From Thermoplasmatota archaeon (GTDB lineage: Archaea > Thermoplasmatota > E2 > JACPAO01 > JAHFTW01): a stretch of DNA of 17,953 nucleotides. This document shows, in pieces, positions 7,000 through 15,078 of this stretch. Where the stretch lies: positions 1-17,953 of the forward strand of contig JANQNI010000088.1 of assembly GCA_028289805.1 (NCBI GenBank). The letters are read 5' to 3'. The notes under the pieces are model-generated. The model saw only the letters and a program-made list of their open reading frames with translations, did no database searches and was not told the origin of the DNA. Made by a program: the position numbers and the translations under genes. Every line of letters begins with the position of its first letter. Within the stretch, counting starts at the first letter, position 1.

Positions 7000-9198
7000 T
7001 CAGGCGAGGTCGAACCGGTCCGCGTCCATCACCTTGGTCCAGGCCGCGACGAAGTCATGCACGAACTTCCCTTGCGCGTCGTCCTGGGCGTAGACCTCGG
7101 CGAGGGCGCGAAGCTGCGCGTTGGAGCCGAAGACCAGGTCGACGCGGGTGCCGGTCCACTGGACGTCGCCGGTGGCGCGGTCGCGGCCCTCGAACACCTG
7201 CGCGTCCTGCGACGTGGGCGTCCAGGCGACGCCCATGTCCAGGAGGTTCACGAAGAAGTCGTTGGTGAGCGTCCCGGGCCGGTCGGTGAAGACGCCGTGC
7301 GGCGAGCCGCCGTGGTTGGCGCCCAGGACGCGCATGGCGCCGACGAGGACCGTGGCCTCGGGGGCGGTCAGTCCGAGGAGCTGCGCCTTGTCGACGAGCA
7401 GTTCCTCCGCCGAGACCGTGTACTGGGCCTTGAGGTAGTTGCGAAAGCCGTCCGCGCACGGTTCGAGCACGGCGAAGGAGTCCACGTCGGTCTGCTGCTG
7501 GCTCGCGTCCGTGCGCCCCGGGCGGAACGGGACCTCCACGTCGTGGCCGGCGTCCCCGGCGGCCTTCTCAACTGCGGCGGCGCCGCCGAGGACGATGAGG
7601 TCCGCGAGGGAGACCCTCTTGCCGTCGGACCGGTCCGCGTTGAACGAATCCCGGACGCCCTCGAGCGTCGCCAGGACCTTCGCGAGTTGCTCCGGCTGGT
7701 TGGCCTCCCAGTCCTTCTGCGGGGCGAGGCGGACGCGGGCGCCGTTGGCCCCGCCGCGCTTGTCGGAGCCGCGGAACGTGGAGGCGGAGGCCCACGCGGT
7801 CGAGACCAGTTCGGAGACCGAGAGGCCCGACGCGAGGATCTCCTCCTTCAGGTCGGCGACGTCCTTGGCATCGATGAGTTCGTGGTCGACGGCGGGGACG
7901 GGGTCCTGCCAGATCAGGTCCTCGTCGGGGACCTCCGGGCCCAGGTAGCGGGACTTGGGGCCCATGTCGCGGTGGGTGAGCTTGAACCACGCGCGGGCGA
8001 AGGCGTCTGCGAAGGCGTCGGGGTTCTCGTGGAAGCGCCGCGAGATCGGTTCGTAGACCGGGTCCATGCGCATCGCCATGTCGGCGGTGGTCATGATGGG
8101 GGCGTGGCGCTTGGAGGCGTCGTGGGCGCCGGGGACCATGGCCTCCTCCGCCACGTCCTTGGCGACCCACTGCCACGCATCGGCGGGGCTCTTGGTCCGT
8201 TCCCACTCGTGGCCGAACAGGGTGTCGAAGTAGCCGTTGTCCCACCGGGTGGGGTTCGGCGTCCAGGCGCCCTCGATGCCGCTCGTGATCGTGTCGTCGC
8301 CCTTGCCGCTGCCGAAGGCGCTCTTCCAGCCGAGGCCCTGCTCCTCCAGGCCGGCCGCCTCGGGCTCGGGGCCGACGTGCGCCGCGTCGCCGGCGCCGTG
8401 GGTCTTGCCGAACGTGTGGCCGCCGGCGGTGAGCGCGACGGTCTCCTCGTCGTCCATGGCCATGCGGGCGAACGTCTCGCGGACGTCGCGGCCGGAGGCG
8501 ACCGGGTGCGGTTCGCCGTTGGGGCCCTCCGGGTTGACGTAGATGAGCCCCATCTGCACGGCGGCGAGGGGTTCCTCCAGCTCCCGGTCCCCGGCGTAGC
8601 GCTCGTCGCCGAGCCACTCCGCCTCCTTGCCCCAGTAGACGTCCTGCTCCGGCTCCCAGACGTCCGCACGGCCGCCGCCGAAGCCGAACGTCTTGAAGCC
8701 CATGGACTCCAGTGCGACGTTGCCGGCGAGGATCATGAGGTCCGCCCAGGAGATCTTGTTGCCGTACGCGCGCTTGACGGGCCACAGGAGGCGGCGGGCC
8801 TTGTCCAGGTTGGCGTTGTCGGGCCAGCTGTTGAGGGGCGCGAAGCGTTGCTGGCCGGTGCCGGCGCCGCCGCGCCCGTCGCCGGTGCGGTAGGTGCCCG
8901 CGGCGTGCCACGCCATGCGGATGAAGAGCGGTCCGTAGTGGCCGTAGTCGGCCGGCCACCAGTCCTGCGAGTCCGTCATCAGGGCGTGGAGGTCCTTCTT
9001 GACGGCGGCCAGGTCGAGGGAGTCGAACGCCTTGGCGTAGTCGAAGTCCGGTCCCATGGGGTCGGACCTGTCGGAGTTCTGGCGAAGGATGTCCAGGTTC
9101 AACTGGTTCGGCCACCAGTCCCGGTTGGACTGGATTCCGACGTTCGTGGCCCCGTGCATCACCGGGCACTTGCCTGCGGAGTCGACTCGTGCGTCCAT
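7000..9198 (-). CDS. katG: Catalase-peroxidase KatG
   Basis: Haem enzyme that removes hydrogen peroxide by catalase and peroxidase activity. The 732-aa length matches the two-domain family. The N-terminal domain shows CPVMHG and SNRDWWPNQLNL, the distal haem site RMAWH (R94, W97, H98), LIYVNPEGP (Y220), ARMAM (M246) and the proximal histidine in GGHTFGKTHGAG (H261). W97, Y220 and M246 are the three residues that form the covalent Met-Tyr-Trp adduct needed for catalase activity, and all are present. The C-terminal degenerate repeat domain is complete. The ATG at 9198 is chosen because the family starts here; GAGG about 9 nt upstream could be a ribosome site. Mainly a bacterial family that spreads by transfer, so bacterial origin is likely. 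Confidence 0.97.
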   Translation of the reverse strand: MDARVDSAGKCPVMHGATNVGIQSNRDWWPNQLNLDILRQNSDRSDPMGPDFDYAKAFDSLDLAAVKKDLHALMTDSQDWWPADYGHYGPLFIRMAWHAAGTYRTGDGRGGAGTGQQRFAPLNSWPDNANLDKARRLLWPVKRAYGNKISWADLMILAGNVALESMGFKTFGFGGGRADVWEPEQDVYWGKEAEWLGDERYAGDRELEEPLAAVQMGLIYVNPEGPNGEPHPVASGRDVRETFARMAMDDEETVALTAGGHTFGKTHGAGDAAHVGPEPEAAGLEEQGLGWKSAFGSGKGDDTITSGIEGAWTPNPTRWDNGYFDTLFGHEWERTKSPADAWQWVAKDVAEEAMVPGAHDASKRHAPIMTTADMAMRMDPVYEPISRRFHENPDAFADAFARAWFKLTHRDMGPKSRYLGPEVPDEDLIWQDPVPAVDHELIDAKDVADLKEEILASGLSVSELVSTAWASASTFRGSDKRGGANGARVRLAPQKDWEANQPEQLAKVLATLEGVRDSFNADRSDGKRVSLADLIVLGGAAAVEKAAGDAGHDVEVPFRPGRTDASQQQTDVDSFAVLEPCADGFRNYLKAQYTVSAEELLVDKAQLLGLTAPEATVLVGAMRVLGANHGGSPHGVFTDRPGTLTNDFFVNLLDMGVAWTPTSQDAQVFEGRDRATGDVQWTGTRVDLVFGSNAQLRALAEVYAQDDAQGKFVHDFVAAWTKVMDADRFDLA

Positions 9199-9205
9199 GT
9201 CCTTG

Positions 9206-9246
9206 CCTCGCGTACGGCCGGGGGCCACCACGTGCAGGGGAAAAGG
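9206..9246 (-). promoter_or_regulatory. Possible katG promoter and ribosome binding site
   Basis: Minus-strand reading has CCCCTTTTCCCC (A4 on plus at 9241-9244), the only AT-rich spot in this gap, and GAGG about 9 nt before the katG ATG. If the AT-rich spot is the TATA box, transcription would begin near 9217, leaving an 18-19 nt leader carrying the GAGG. This differs from the leaderless layout of most genes here. Evidence is weak. Confidence 0.3.
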
Positions 9247-9434
9247 GGACCGCGCCAGACCGGCGACGGTGTGGCGGGGCAGGTCGGACGCTGGATTCGT
9301 GGCCCCCTGCGGCACGGGGCCGACGCGTTCATCAGGGCGGACCGACGGTCCACGCGTGCCTTCCGCCGCACGCACGAGGACGTGGCGGGGGCCCGCGCCC
9401 CCGTCGCACGACCGGCCCGCTCGGAGTTGCGCCC

Positions 9435-9833
9435 ATGACCGACCTCACCCGCCACGCCCGCCGCCATCCGAAGCACCCGCCCATCGACGACCCCGAGCGC
9501 TCGCCGCTGCTGGAGGAGGGCATCGCCGAGTTCAACGCCGGCCGCCACTGGCACGCCCACGAGGCGTGGGAGCACCTGTGGCTCGGCCTGGAGGGGGAGG
9601 ACAAGCTGTTCGTGCAGGGCCTCATCATGGCCGCCGCCATGCTGCACCAGTACGCGCGCGGCGTGGAGCGGGGCGTCGAGAACCACCACCGCAACGTCCT
9701 GGCGCGCCTGCCGCCGCACGCGCCGACGAAGTGGGGCATCGACGTGCAGGGCCTCCTCGACCAACTGGCGCGCTACGCCGCCGCGCCCGGCCTGGACGCT
9801 GCCGAGGCCCGCATCGAGCGTCAGGCGTCGTAG
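9435..9833 (+). CDS. DUF309 family protein
   Basis: Small helical protein of 132 aa. It carries the DUF309 hallmark FNAGRHWHAHEAWEHLW (33-49) and a second helix QGLIMAAAMLHQYARG (61-76). The conserved HExWE residues in an alpha-helical bundle could form a metal or ligand site, but the family has no assigned function. GGAG ends 8 nt before the ATG and may act as a ribosome site. It is divergent from katG (236 nt apart), and its last 13 nt overlap the end of the convergent acyltransferase gene. Confidence 0.87.
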   Translation: MTDLTRHARRHPKHPPIDDPERSPLLEEGIAEFNAGRHWHAHEAWEHLWLGLEGEDKLFVQGLIMAAAMLHQYARGVERGVENHHRNVLARLPPHAPTKWGIDVQGLLDQLARYAAAPGLDAAEARIERQAS

Positions 9834-10318
9834 GCGTCGCGGATCTTGCGCGCCGGCACGCCGGCCCAGAACTCGCCGGGGGGGACGTCCCGCGTCACGA
9901 CGGACCCGCCGCCCACCACGGCGCCCTCCCCGACGGTCACGCCGGGCAGGATGAGGCACTTGGCGCCGATGCTCGCCCTCGGCCCGACGGTGACGTCGCC
10001 GAGCTGGTACCGGTCGTGGATGTAGCCGTGGCACAGCAGCGTCGAGTCGTAGCCGACGATGGCGTCGTCGCCGACGGTGATGCGCTGCGGGTACAGGATG
10101 TCGAGGGTCGCCTCGAAGCCGAAGCTGACGTGCTTGCCGATCTTCGCCCCGGTGCGGCGCAGCATCCAGTTTTTTAGCCGCAGGCTGGGCGCGTAGCGCG
10201 CCAGGAGGATCCAGCTCGTGTTCCAGAACACCCGCACGAAGCCCACGTCCTTGTAGACGTACCACAGGCTGTTGCGGGGGCCGCGGCTGGGGCGGGTCTC
10301 CACGCGAGGGTGGGGCAC
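9821..10318 (-). CDS. Left-handed beta-helix (hexapeptide repeat) acyltransferase
   Basis: Predicted 165-aa cytoplasmic O-/N-acyltransferase of the LbetaH family (maltose/serine acetyltransferase-like). Residues 1-55 are aromatic and hydrophobic (SLWYVYKDVGFVRVFWNTSW), possibly membrane-associating. Hexapeptide turns follow from about 56: GAKIGKHVSFG, ITVGDDAIVG, VTVGPRASIG, VTVGEGAVVGGGSVV, ending with the typical PARKIRD. H97 and H101 are candidate catalytic histidines. The GTG at 10318 is supported by an AT-rich box about 25 nt upstream; a GTG at 10303 is the alternative. The target sugar, lipid or amino acid cannot be inferred. It overlaps DUF309 tail-to-tail. Confidence 0.82.
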   Translation of the reverse strand: MPHPRVETRPSRGPRNSLWYVYKDVGFVRVFWNTSWILLARYAPSLRLKNWMLRRTGAKIGKHVSFGFEATLDILYPQRITVGDDAIVGYDSTLLCHGYIHDRYQLGDVTVGPRASIGAKCLILPGVTVGEGAVVGGGSVVTRDVPPGEFWAGVPARKIRDAYDA

Positions 10319-10337
10319 GGGTCCGGGAGGCGGCCAC

Positions 10338-10347
10338 GCCTTCTTTC
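10338..10347 (-). promoter_or_regulatory. TATA-like box of the acyltransferase gene
   Basis: Minus-strand GGAAAGAAGG is the AT-richest part of the gap and is centred about 25 nt before the GTG at 10318, consistent with a leaderless transcript beginning at that codon. Confidence 0.4.
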
Positions 10348-10435
10348 CGGTTGCGTTTGCGCGACCGGACGAGGCACGGACGGCTTCCCGCGGCGCGGGA
10401 TTTGGGGGGATGCATTGGGGGAGACGACAAACAAT

Positions 10436-10444
10436 CCTATGAAT
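10436..10444 (+). promoter_or_regulatory. TATA-like box of the four-gene ABC cassette
   Basis: CCTATGAAT within an AT-rich patch (10428-10445) is centred about 25 nt before the ATG at 10465. It is the only promoter-like site seen for the four overlapping genes that follow. Confidence 0.5.
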
Positions 10445-10464
10445 CGGCCTGCGCTTTCTTGCGC

Positions 10465-11385
10465 ATGGTAGATTCCCTGTTGTCCCTGCGCGGCTTCGGT
10501 CGCCGCTTCCCGGGGGGTGCCGGCGTGGGTCCCATCGACCTGGAGCTGGCCCCCGGCATCCACGGCCTGCTGGGGCCCAACGGCAGCGGCAAGACCACCC
10601 TCCTCAAGCCCCTCCTCGGGTTCCTGTCCCCCTCCGGCGGGCAGGCGCGGGTGCTCGGGATGGACGTGCGCACGCAGAACCTCGCCATCCGGCGCCACGT
10701 GGGCTACATGGCGGAAAACGACGTGGTCGTTCCCGGCCTGAACGCCGTCCAGTCCGTCCGCCTCGCCGCCGAACTGTGCGGCATCCCCCGCGCCCACGCC
10801 CACGAGGCCGCCGCCGAGGCGCTGCACGCGGTCGGGATGGGGGAGGAGGCGCTGCACGACCCGGCCCGCATGAGCACCGGGCAGCGGCAGCGCATGAAGC
10901 TGGCCGCCGCCCTCGTCCACGCCCCCCGACTCCTGATCCTGGACGAACCCACCAACGGCCTCGACCCCCGGGGCCGCCGCACCATGCTGCGCCTCATCCA
11001 GGAGGTCGCCGACGAGAAGGACGTCAGCGTCCTGCTCTCCACGCACATCCTGCCGGACGTGGAGGCCGTCTGCCGCGACGCGCTGGTGCTGCGCGACGGC
11101 CGGCTCGCCGCGGTCGAGTCCGTGCACCACCGCACCGTCCAGCGTGGTGCCGCCGGGACCTGGTTCCGCGTCGAGGTGCTGGGCGATCCCCTCCCCTTCG
11201 CCCAGGCGTGCCGCAAGGCCGGGTGGACGGTCCAGTCCGACGACGGCCTGCGCGTCCTCGCCCCCGGCCCGGAGGCCCTCGTGGCGGCGGCCCGGTCTGC
11301 CGACCAACTCGTCTTGCAGGCCGTCCCGGAGGAGCGCGGCGTCGAGGACGCCATCCTCGCCCACATGGAGGCCGGACCCGCATGA
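10465..11385 (+). CDS. ABC-2-type transporter ATPase (first of cassette)
   Basis: Cytoplasmic ATPase of 306 aa, first gene of an ATPase-permease-ATPase-permease operon. Motifs: canonical Walker A GPNGSGKTT (37-45), Q-loop position occupied by Glu in GYMAEND (E84), signature MSTGQRQR (136-143; STGQ in place of SGGQ), Walker B LLILDEP (156-162), D-loop TNGLDP and H-loop STHI (H194). A C-terminal extension of about 90 residues follows the H-loop, as in ABC-2/NatA-type ATPases. The ATG at 10465 is chosen from motif spacing and the TATA-like box upstream. The stop overlaps the next ATG (ATGA). Direction is probably export or membrane remodelling. Substrate unknown. Confidence 0.88.
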   Translation: MVDSLLSLRGFGRRFPGGAGVGPIDLELAPGIHGLLGPNGSGKTTLLKPLLGFLSPSGGQARVLGMDVRTQNLAIRRHVGYMAENDVVVPGLNAVQSVRLAAELCGIPRAHAHEAAAEALHAVGMGEEALHDPARMSTGQRQRMKLAAALVHAPRLLILDEPTNGLDPRGRRTMLRLIQEVADEKDVSVLLSTHILPDVEAVCRDALVLRDGRLAAVESVHHRTVQRGAAGTWFRVEVLGDPLPFAQACRKAGWTVQSDDGLRVLAPGPEALVAAARSADQLVLQAVPEERGVEDAILAHMEAGPA

Positions 11386-12329
11386 GCGGGACCGTCGAAC
11401 TGCGCCGCTTCCGCACCTGGAACTCGGACGCCGCCGACGCCCGCCCCGGCTGGAGCATCCTGGTGCGCTACCACGCCCGGACGCTGCTTCGCACCTGGTA
11501 CACGGCGACCATGCTCGTCATCACCGCCGTCTTCCTGGCGCTGGGCATCGGGACGGCCGTGGCCGGATGGAGCGACCCGGTCTACCCGATGGAGCTGTCG
11601 TCCTGGGACCTGGGGGCGGGCGTGGTGGCGTTCAGCCTCCTGCCCGCCGCCGTCTTCGTCCTGCTCGTGGGCGCCCCGCTGTTCGCGGAGGACCTGCGCT
11701 ACAACGCGCCCCTGTTCTACTTCAGTCGCCCCCTGCGCCCCGCGAAGTACTTCCAGGGCAAGCTGGTGTTCCTGGGCGGCCTCCTGGGCGCCGTCGCCTT
11801 CGTCCCCGCCGTCCTACTGCTCGTACTGGGGTTGCTGCTGCGCGTCGGACCCCAGACCGTCGAAACGGGCCCCCGCGCCCTCGCCACGGGCGCCGACGCC
11901 TTCCACGCCCTGGCCGTGGTGGTGCCGGGCATCCTCGTCGCCCTGCTGTGGCTCGCCGCCGTGACCCTGTTCGTCAGCGCGCACACCCGCCGCGCCTGGC
12001 ACGCCGCCATGGGCGTCACCGTCCTCGTCGGGGCCTGGAGCCTCGTCGGCGCCAGCGCCCAGGTGCTGGGAAGCAGCGCCCTGAAACACCTCGGCGGCCC
12101 CGGCGGCTGGATCAACCTGCTCTTCTGGCTCCCCCTCGACGTGCGCTACCATGACCGCGCCGTCGCCTTCGACGAACGTCGCGGGTGGGACGGGTCCGCC
12201 GTCCGGCCCGACGACCACGAACTCTTCGGCGTCGCCCTCACCGCCGTCTACGTCCTGATGCTCACCACGAGCCTCCTGGCACTGTGGGCCACGAACCGCC
12301 GCCTGCGCCGCATGGAGGCGATCCTGTGA
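11382..12329 (+). CDS. ABC-2-type membrane permease (first of cassette)
   Basis: Integral membrane protein of 315 aa with about six hydrophobic segments: TATMLVITAVFLALGIG, VVAFSLLPAAVFVLLVG, LGGLLGAVAFVPAVLLLVLG, LAVVVPGILVALLWLAAV, MGVTVLVGAWSLVGA and a last one near the C-terminus. The loop FAEDLRYNAPLFYFSRPLR between segments 2 and 3 is the cytoplasmic region typical of ABC-2 permeases that contacts the ATPase. It overlaps both neighbours by 4 nt (ATGA before, GTGA after), so stoichiometric co-translation with the flanking ATPases is likely. No substrate clue. Confidence 0.82.
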   Translation: MSGTVELRRFRTWNSDAADARPGWSILVRYHARTLLRTWYTATMLVITAVFLALGIGTAVAGWSDPVYPMELSSWDLGAGVVAFSLLPAAVFVLLVGAPLFAEDLRYNAPLFYFSRPLRPAKYFQGKLVFLGGLLGAVAFVPAVLLLVLGLLLRVGPQTVETGPRALATGADAFHALAVVVPGILVALLWLAAVTLFVSAHTRRAWHAAMGVTVLVGAWSLVGASAQVLGSSALKHLGGPGGWINLLFWLPLDVRYHDRAVAFDERRGWDGSAVRPDDHELFGVALTAVYVLMLTTSLLALWATNRRLRRMEAIL

Positions 12330-13291
12330 GTCCTGCCGGTGCCTCCCGCAGCGGCGCCTCGGGCCGGGGCGCCGCCGCCCTGCGACTGCACGAGGTGACG
12401 CGCAGCTACGGCGACGTGGTGGCGATGAACCGCGTCAGCCTCGAACTGGACGGCGGCATCACCGCCCTCGTCGGGCCCAACGCCGCCGGAAAGAGAACCG
12501 TCAAGAAGGTCTGCACCGGCCACGTCCGCCCCACCACCGGCCGCGTCACCGCCTTCGGGACGCCCGTCTGGGACAACCCCCGCGTGCTGGGACGGATGGG
12601 CTTCGTGCCCGAGCAGGACGCCTTCTACGAGGACCTGACCGGTCCCGACTTCGTCGCAAGCCTCGCCCGCGTCGGCGGCAGGGGGCGGCGGGAGGCACGA
12701 CGCCGGGCGGAGGAGGAACTGACCGCCCTCGGGCTCGCCGACGGCTTCGACCGCCCCATCAAGACCTACTCCAAGGGCATGCGACAGCGCGTCAAGCTCG
12801 CCCAGGCGCTCCTGCACCGGCCCGACCTGCTTCTGCTCGACGAACCACTTCTGGGCTGCGACCCCCTGGCGCGCCGCCGCATCCAGGACCGGGTGCGGGC
12901 CCTGGCGCGGGAAGGCTGCACCGTGCTCGTCAGCAGCCACATCCTGCCCGAGGTGGAACGGCTGACGCGCGACGTGGCCGTGCTCTCCGGTGGACGGCTG
13001 GTGGCGCGGGGCGACGTGCGGCACGTCCGCGACGCCCTGGGCAACGTCCCCAGCCGCGTCCGCGTCACCACCCCCGAGGCGCGCCGCCTCGCCGCCACCC
13101 TCGTCTCCTGGGACGCCGTGGGCGGCGTGGACGTCCAGCAGGACGCCGTCGAGGTGCACACCCTGCGGCTGCACGATTTCCTGGGTCGGTTCCACGCCGA
13201 ACTGCGCCCCGCCTGGAAGGTCCGCGGCTTCCGGACGATGGACGCCGACCTCGACAGCGTCTTCGACTACCTCTCCGGGGAGGTGGCCTGA
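12326..13291 (+). CDS. ABC-2-type transporter ATPase with altered Walker A (second of cassette)
   Basis: ATPase of 321 aa starting at GTG 12326 inside the preceding stop (GTGA); an N-terminal Ser/Gly/Ala-rich stretch precedes the domain. The P-loop reads GPNAAGKRT (50-58): the Ser/Thr after the invariant Lys, which coordinates magnesium, is Arg57, encoded by AGA, an uncommon codon in this GC-rich DNA. The signature is YSKGMRQRV (148-156), a variant common in this family; Walker B LLLLDEP (168-174) and H-loop SSHI (H205) are intact, while the D-loop reads LLGCDP instead of SGLDP. It probably pairs with the canonical ATPase two genes upstream to form one degenerate and one working site. Alternatively it partners only with its downstream permease. 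A sequencing error at codon 57 is possible. Confidence 0.83.
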   Translation: MSPAGASRSGASGRGAAALRLHEVTRSYGDVVAMNRVSLELDGGITALVGPNAAGKRTVKKVCTGHVRPTTGRVTAFGTPVWDNPRVLGRMGFVPEQDAFYEDLTGPDFVASLARVGGRGRREARRRAEEELTALGLADGFDRPIKTYSKGMRQRVKLAQALLHRPDLLLLDEPLLGCDPLARRRIQDRVRALAREGCTVLVSSHILPEVERLTRDVAVLSGGRLVARGDVRHVRDALGNVPSRVRVTTPEARRLAATLVSWDAVGGVDVQQDAVEVHTLRLHDFLGRFHAELRPAWKVRGFRTMDADLDSVFDYLSGEVA

Positions 13292-14196
13292 TGGCCGGCG
13301 CCGGCCCGGGTCTGCTGCACGGCCCCAGCTACCGCCTCGCCCTGCGCAGGCTCGTGCGCTCGCGCAAGTTCCTCTTTGCCGCCCTCGTCAGCCTCCTGCC
13401 CGTCGTCTTCGGCGTCCTGATGCTCGTCGACACCGCCCAGGGGATGGAGAGCCAGCGCCTCTACGGCGGCGGCATCCGGGAGGGCACCTACGACACCTAC
13501 CTGGCCTTCGACGCCGCCATGATGCTGCTGGGCGGCACCGTCCCCCTGGTGGCCCTCCTCCTGGCGGGGGGCATGCTCGCCGACGACGTGGAGGACCGCA
13601 CCCTCAGCTACCTCCTCGTGCGACCCGTGCGGCGCGCCACCCAGTACCGCAGCCGGCTCGCCGCCGTCGTCACCGCCACGGGCCTGCTGGCCCTCGCGCA
13701 GGCCGTCGCGTTCGCGGTCTTCGTCGTGATCCATTGGGCCGTCTGGTTCCGGGGCGCCGAGTACCTCGTCGAGTACCAGTACGTCGCCCAGAACGAGTAC
13801 GTCCTCACCACCACGCCGTCGGGCCCTGTCGCCGCCGGACTCGTCCTGGCCGTGCTGGCCGCGGCCCCCCTGGTCGCCGCCGGCCTCGCGGCCCTGTTCG
13901 GCCTCGTCAGCCTCGTCACGACGCGGTTCCACTTCCTGGCCAACTTGCTCCTGTACGGCTTCTGGGAACTGCCCTTCGGCGTCATCGTCCCCTCCGCCGC
14001 ACCGGGCATCCTGACCGTCAGCTACGGCGCCACGAGTCTCGTCTCCCGCGCCCTGCCGGAGGAGGGACTGGAACCCACGACGCTGCCCGTGGCCGTCGCC
14101 GTGATGATGCTCCTGTTCTGGGTCGTGGCCTGGGGCACCGTCGGTGCGCAGGTGATGCGGCGCAAGGACTTCACCGTGACCAGCGCCAACAGCTAG
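13291..14196 (+). CDS. ABC-2-type membrane permease (second of cassette)
   Basis: Integral membrane protein of 301 aa with about six membrane segments, including FLFAALVSLLPVVFGVLMLV, MMLLGGTVPLVALLLAGGML and a final LPVAVAVMMLLFWVVAWG. After segment 2, ADDVEDRTLSYLLVRPVRR is a classic ABC-2 coupling region (EDRTLSYLLxRP). The ATG shares one base with the stop of the preceding ATPase gene (TGATG). A central hydrophilic, Tyr-rich loop (EYLVEYQYVAQNEY) is probably outside the membrane. Last gene of the cassette; it converges with pyrF, 9 nt away. Substrate unknown. Confidence 0.82.
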   Translation: MAGAGPGLLHGPSYRLALRRLVRSRKFLFAALVSLLPVVFGVLMLVDTAQGMESQRLYGGGIREGTYDTYLAFDAAMMLLGGTVPLVALLLAGGMLADDVEDRTLSYLLVRPVRRATQYRSRLAAVVTATGLLALAQAVAFAVFVVIHWAVWFRGAEYLVEYQYVAQNEYVLTTTPSGPVAAGLVLAVLAAAPLVAAGLAALFGLVSLVTTRFHFLANLLLYGFWELPFGVIVPSAAPGILTVSYGATSLVSRALPEEGLEPTTLPVAVAVMMLLFWVVAWGTVGAQVMRRKDFTVTSANS

Positions 14197-14205
14197 CGGC
14201 GCCCC

Positions 14206-15036
14206 TCAGAGGGGGACGGCGGGCGTCAGGTCGATGGCGAAGCGCTTGGCGGCGGCCTCCACCTGCTCCGGCCAGTCGTCGCCCCCGTCCTCGCCGGCGG
14301 CGTACAGGACGGCGCGGCCGACGTTGACGACGGCGAAGCGGCCCGTGGTGTCGCCGCCACGCAGGAGCGTGGTCTGGGCGTCGGCGCCCTGGGCCCCCAC
14401 GCCGGGGATCAGCAGCGGCACGCCGTCGCCCACGAGGGTGCGCAGGGTGTGCAGTTCGTCCGGGTAGGTCGCCCCCGCCACGAGGCCGAGGTTCTGGAAC
14501 TCCTGGTTCCACTCCATCGCCTTGCGTGCCACCGCCTGGTACAGGGGCGTCCCGGCGGCGTCGACGGGCAGGTCCTGGAAGTCGCCGGCGCTGGGGTTGC
14601 TGGTGCGCGCCAGCAGGAACACGCCCTTCTCGTCGTAGGCGGCAAACGGCTCCACCGTGTCCCGGCCCAGGTACGGCGTGACGGTCACGGCGTCGGCGCC
14701 CAACTCGTCGAACGCCGCCTCGGCGTACTTGCCCGCCGTGTTGCCGATGTCGTTGCGCTTGCCGTCCAGGATGACGGGGATGCCCGGTGGCACGGCCGCC
14801 ACGATCTCCTCCAGCGCCTCCTGGCCGGCGTTGCCCAGCGCCTCAAAAAACGCCGCGTTGGGCTTGTAGGCGCAGGCGACGGCGTGCGTGCGCTCGATGA
14901 CGGTCAGCAGGTACTCCGTCGTGTCCTCCACCGACAGCCCCGCCGGGTACTTGCCGGGGTCGGGGTCGAGGCCGACGCACAGCCAGGAACCCGCACGCCG
15001 GGCGCTCTCGGCCAGCACCTCGTAGAACCGCGCCAT
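14206..15036 (-). CDS. pyrF: Orotidine 5'-phosphate decarboxylase, long (type 2) form
   Basis: Catalyses the last step of UMP synthesis, OMP to UMP plus CO2. The 276-aa chain is the longer type-2 form rather than the 210-230 aa form common in archaea. Visible: YEVLAESARRAGSWLCVGLDPDPG (opening strand), AYKPNAAFFEALG (56-68), and the catalytic DGKRNDIGNT (91-100; D91, K93, D96), then LARTSNPSAGDFQ and IPGVGAQGAD near the phosphate site. The ATG at 15036 is chosen because family homology begins at MARFYEVL and a TAAAG box is centred about 25 nt upstream; the longer GTG frame at 15054 would cover that promoter. It ends 9 nt from the convergent ABC permease. Confidence 0.95.
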   Translation of the reverse strand: MARFYEVLAESARRAGSWLCVGLDPDPGKYPAGLSVEDTTEYLLTVIERTHAVACAYKPNAAFFEALGNAGQEALEEIVAAVPPGIPVILDGKRNDIGNTAGKYAEAAFDELGADAVTVTPYLGRDTVEPFAAYDEKGVFLLARTSNPSAGDFQDLPVDAAGTPLYQAVARKAMEWNQEFQNLGLVAGATYPDELHTLRTLVGDGVPLLIPGVGAQGADAQTTLLRGGDTTGRFAVVNVGRAVLYAAGEDGGDDWPEQVEAAAKRFAIDLTPAVPL

Positions 15037-15054
15037 GGCCGGGCACCGGCGCAC

Positions 15055-15066
15055 GCCCTTTAGGGC
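15055..15066 (-). promoter_or_regulatory. pyrF promoter within a short inverted repeat
   Basis: GCCC-TTTA-GGGC is a perfect 4-bp inverted repeat enclosing the AT-rich core, centred about 25 nt before the ATG at 15036. The core fits a leaderless TATA box. The symmetry could be an operator that blocks TBP binding, but such a short palindrome may be chance. Confidence 0.45.
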
Positions 15067-15078
15067 TTCGAGGGCGAC

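Noticed and set aside
9386..9403. CGGGGGC-CCGC-GCCCCCG hairpin upstream of DUF309
   Set aside because: Seven paired bases of only G and C are easily formed by chance in DNA of this composition, and no second copy or regulatory context was seen.
6874..9438. An 854-codon open frame on the plus strand opposite katG
   Set aside because: KatG on the minus strand is unambiguous. The opposite frame is low-complexity Val/Gly/Arg/Asp sequence created by GC-rich third positions.
10170..10175. T-runs inside coding regions (10170-10175 and the A6 at 14845-14850) as possible terminators
   Set aside because: They lie inside well-supported genes (acyltransferase and PyrF), so termination there would truncate the messages.
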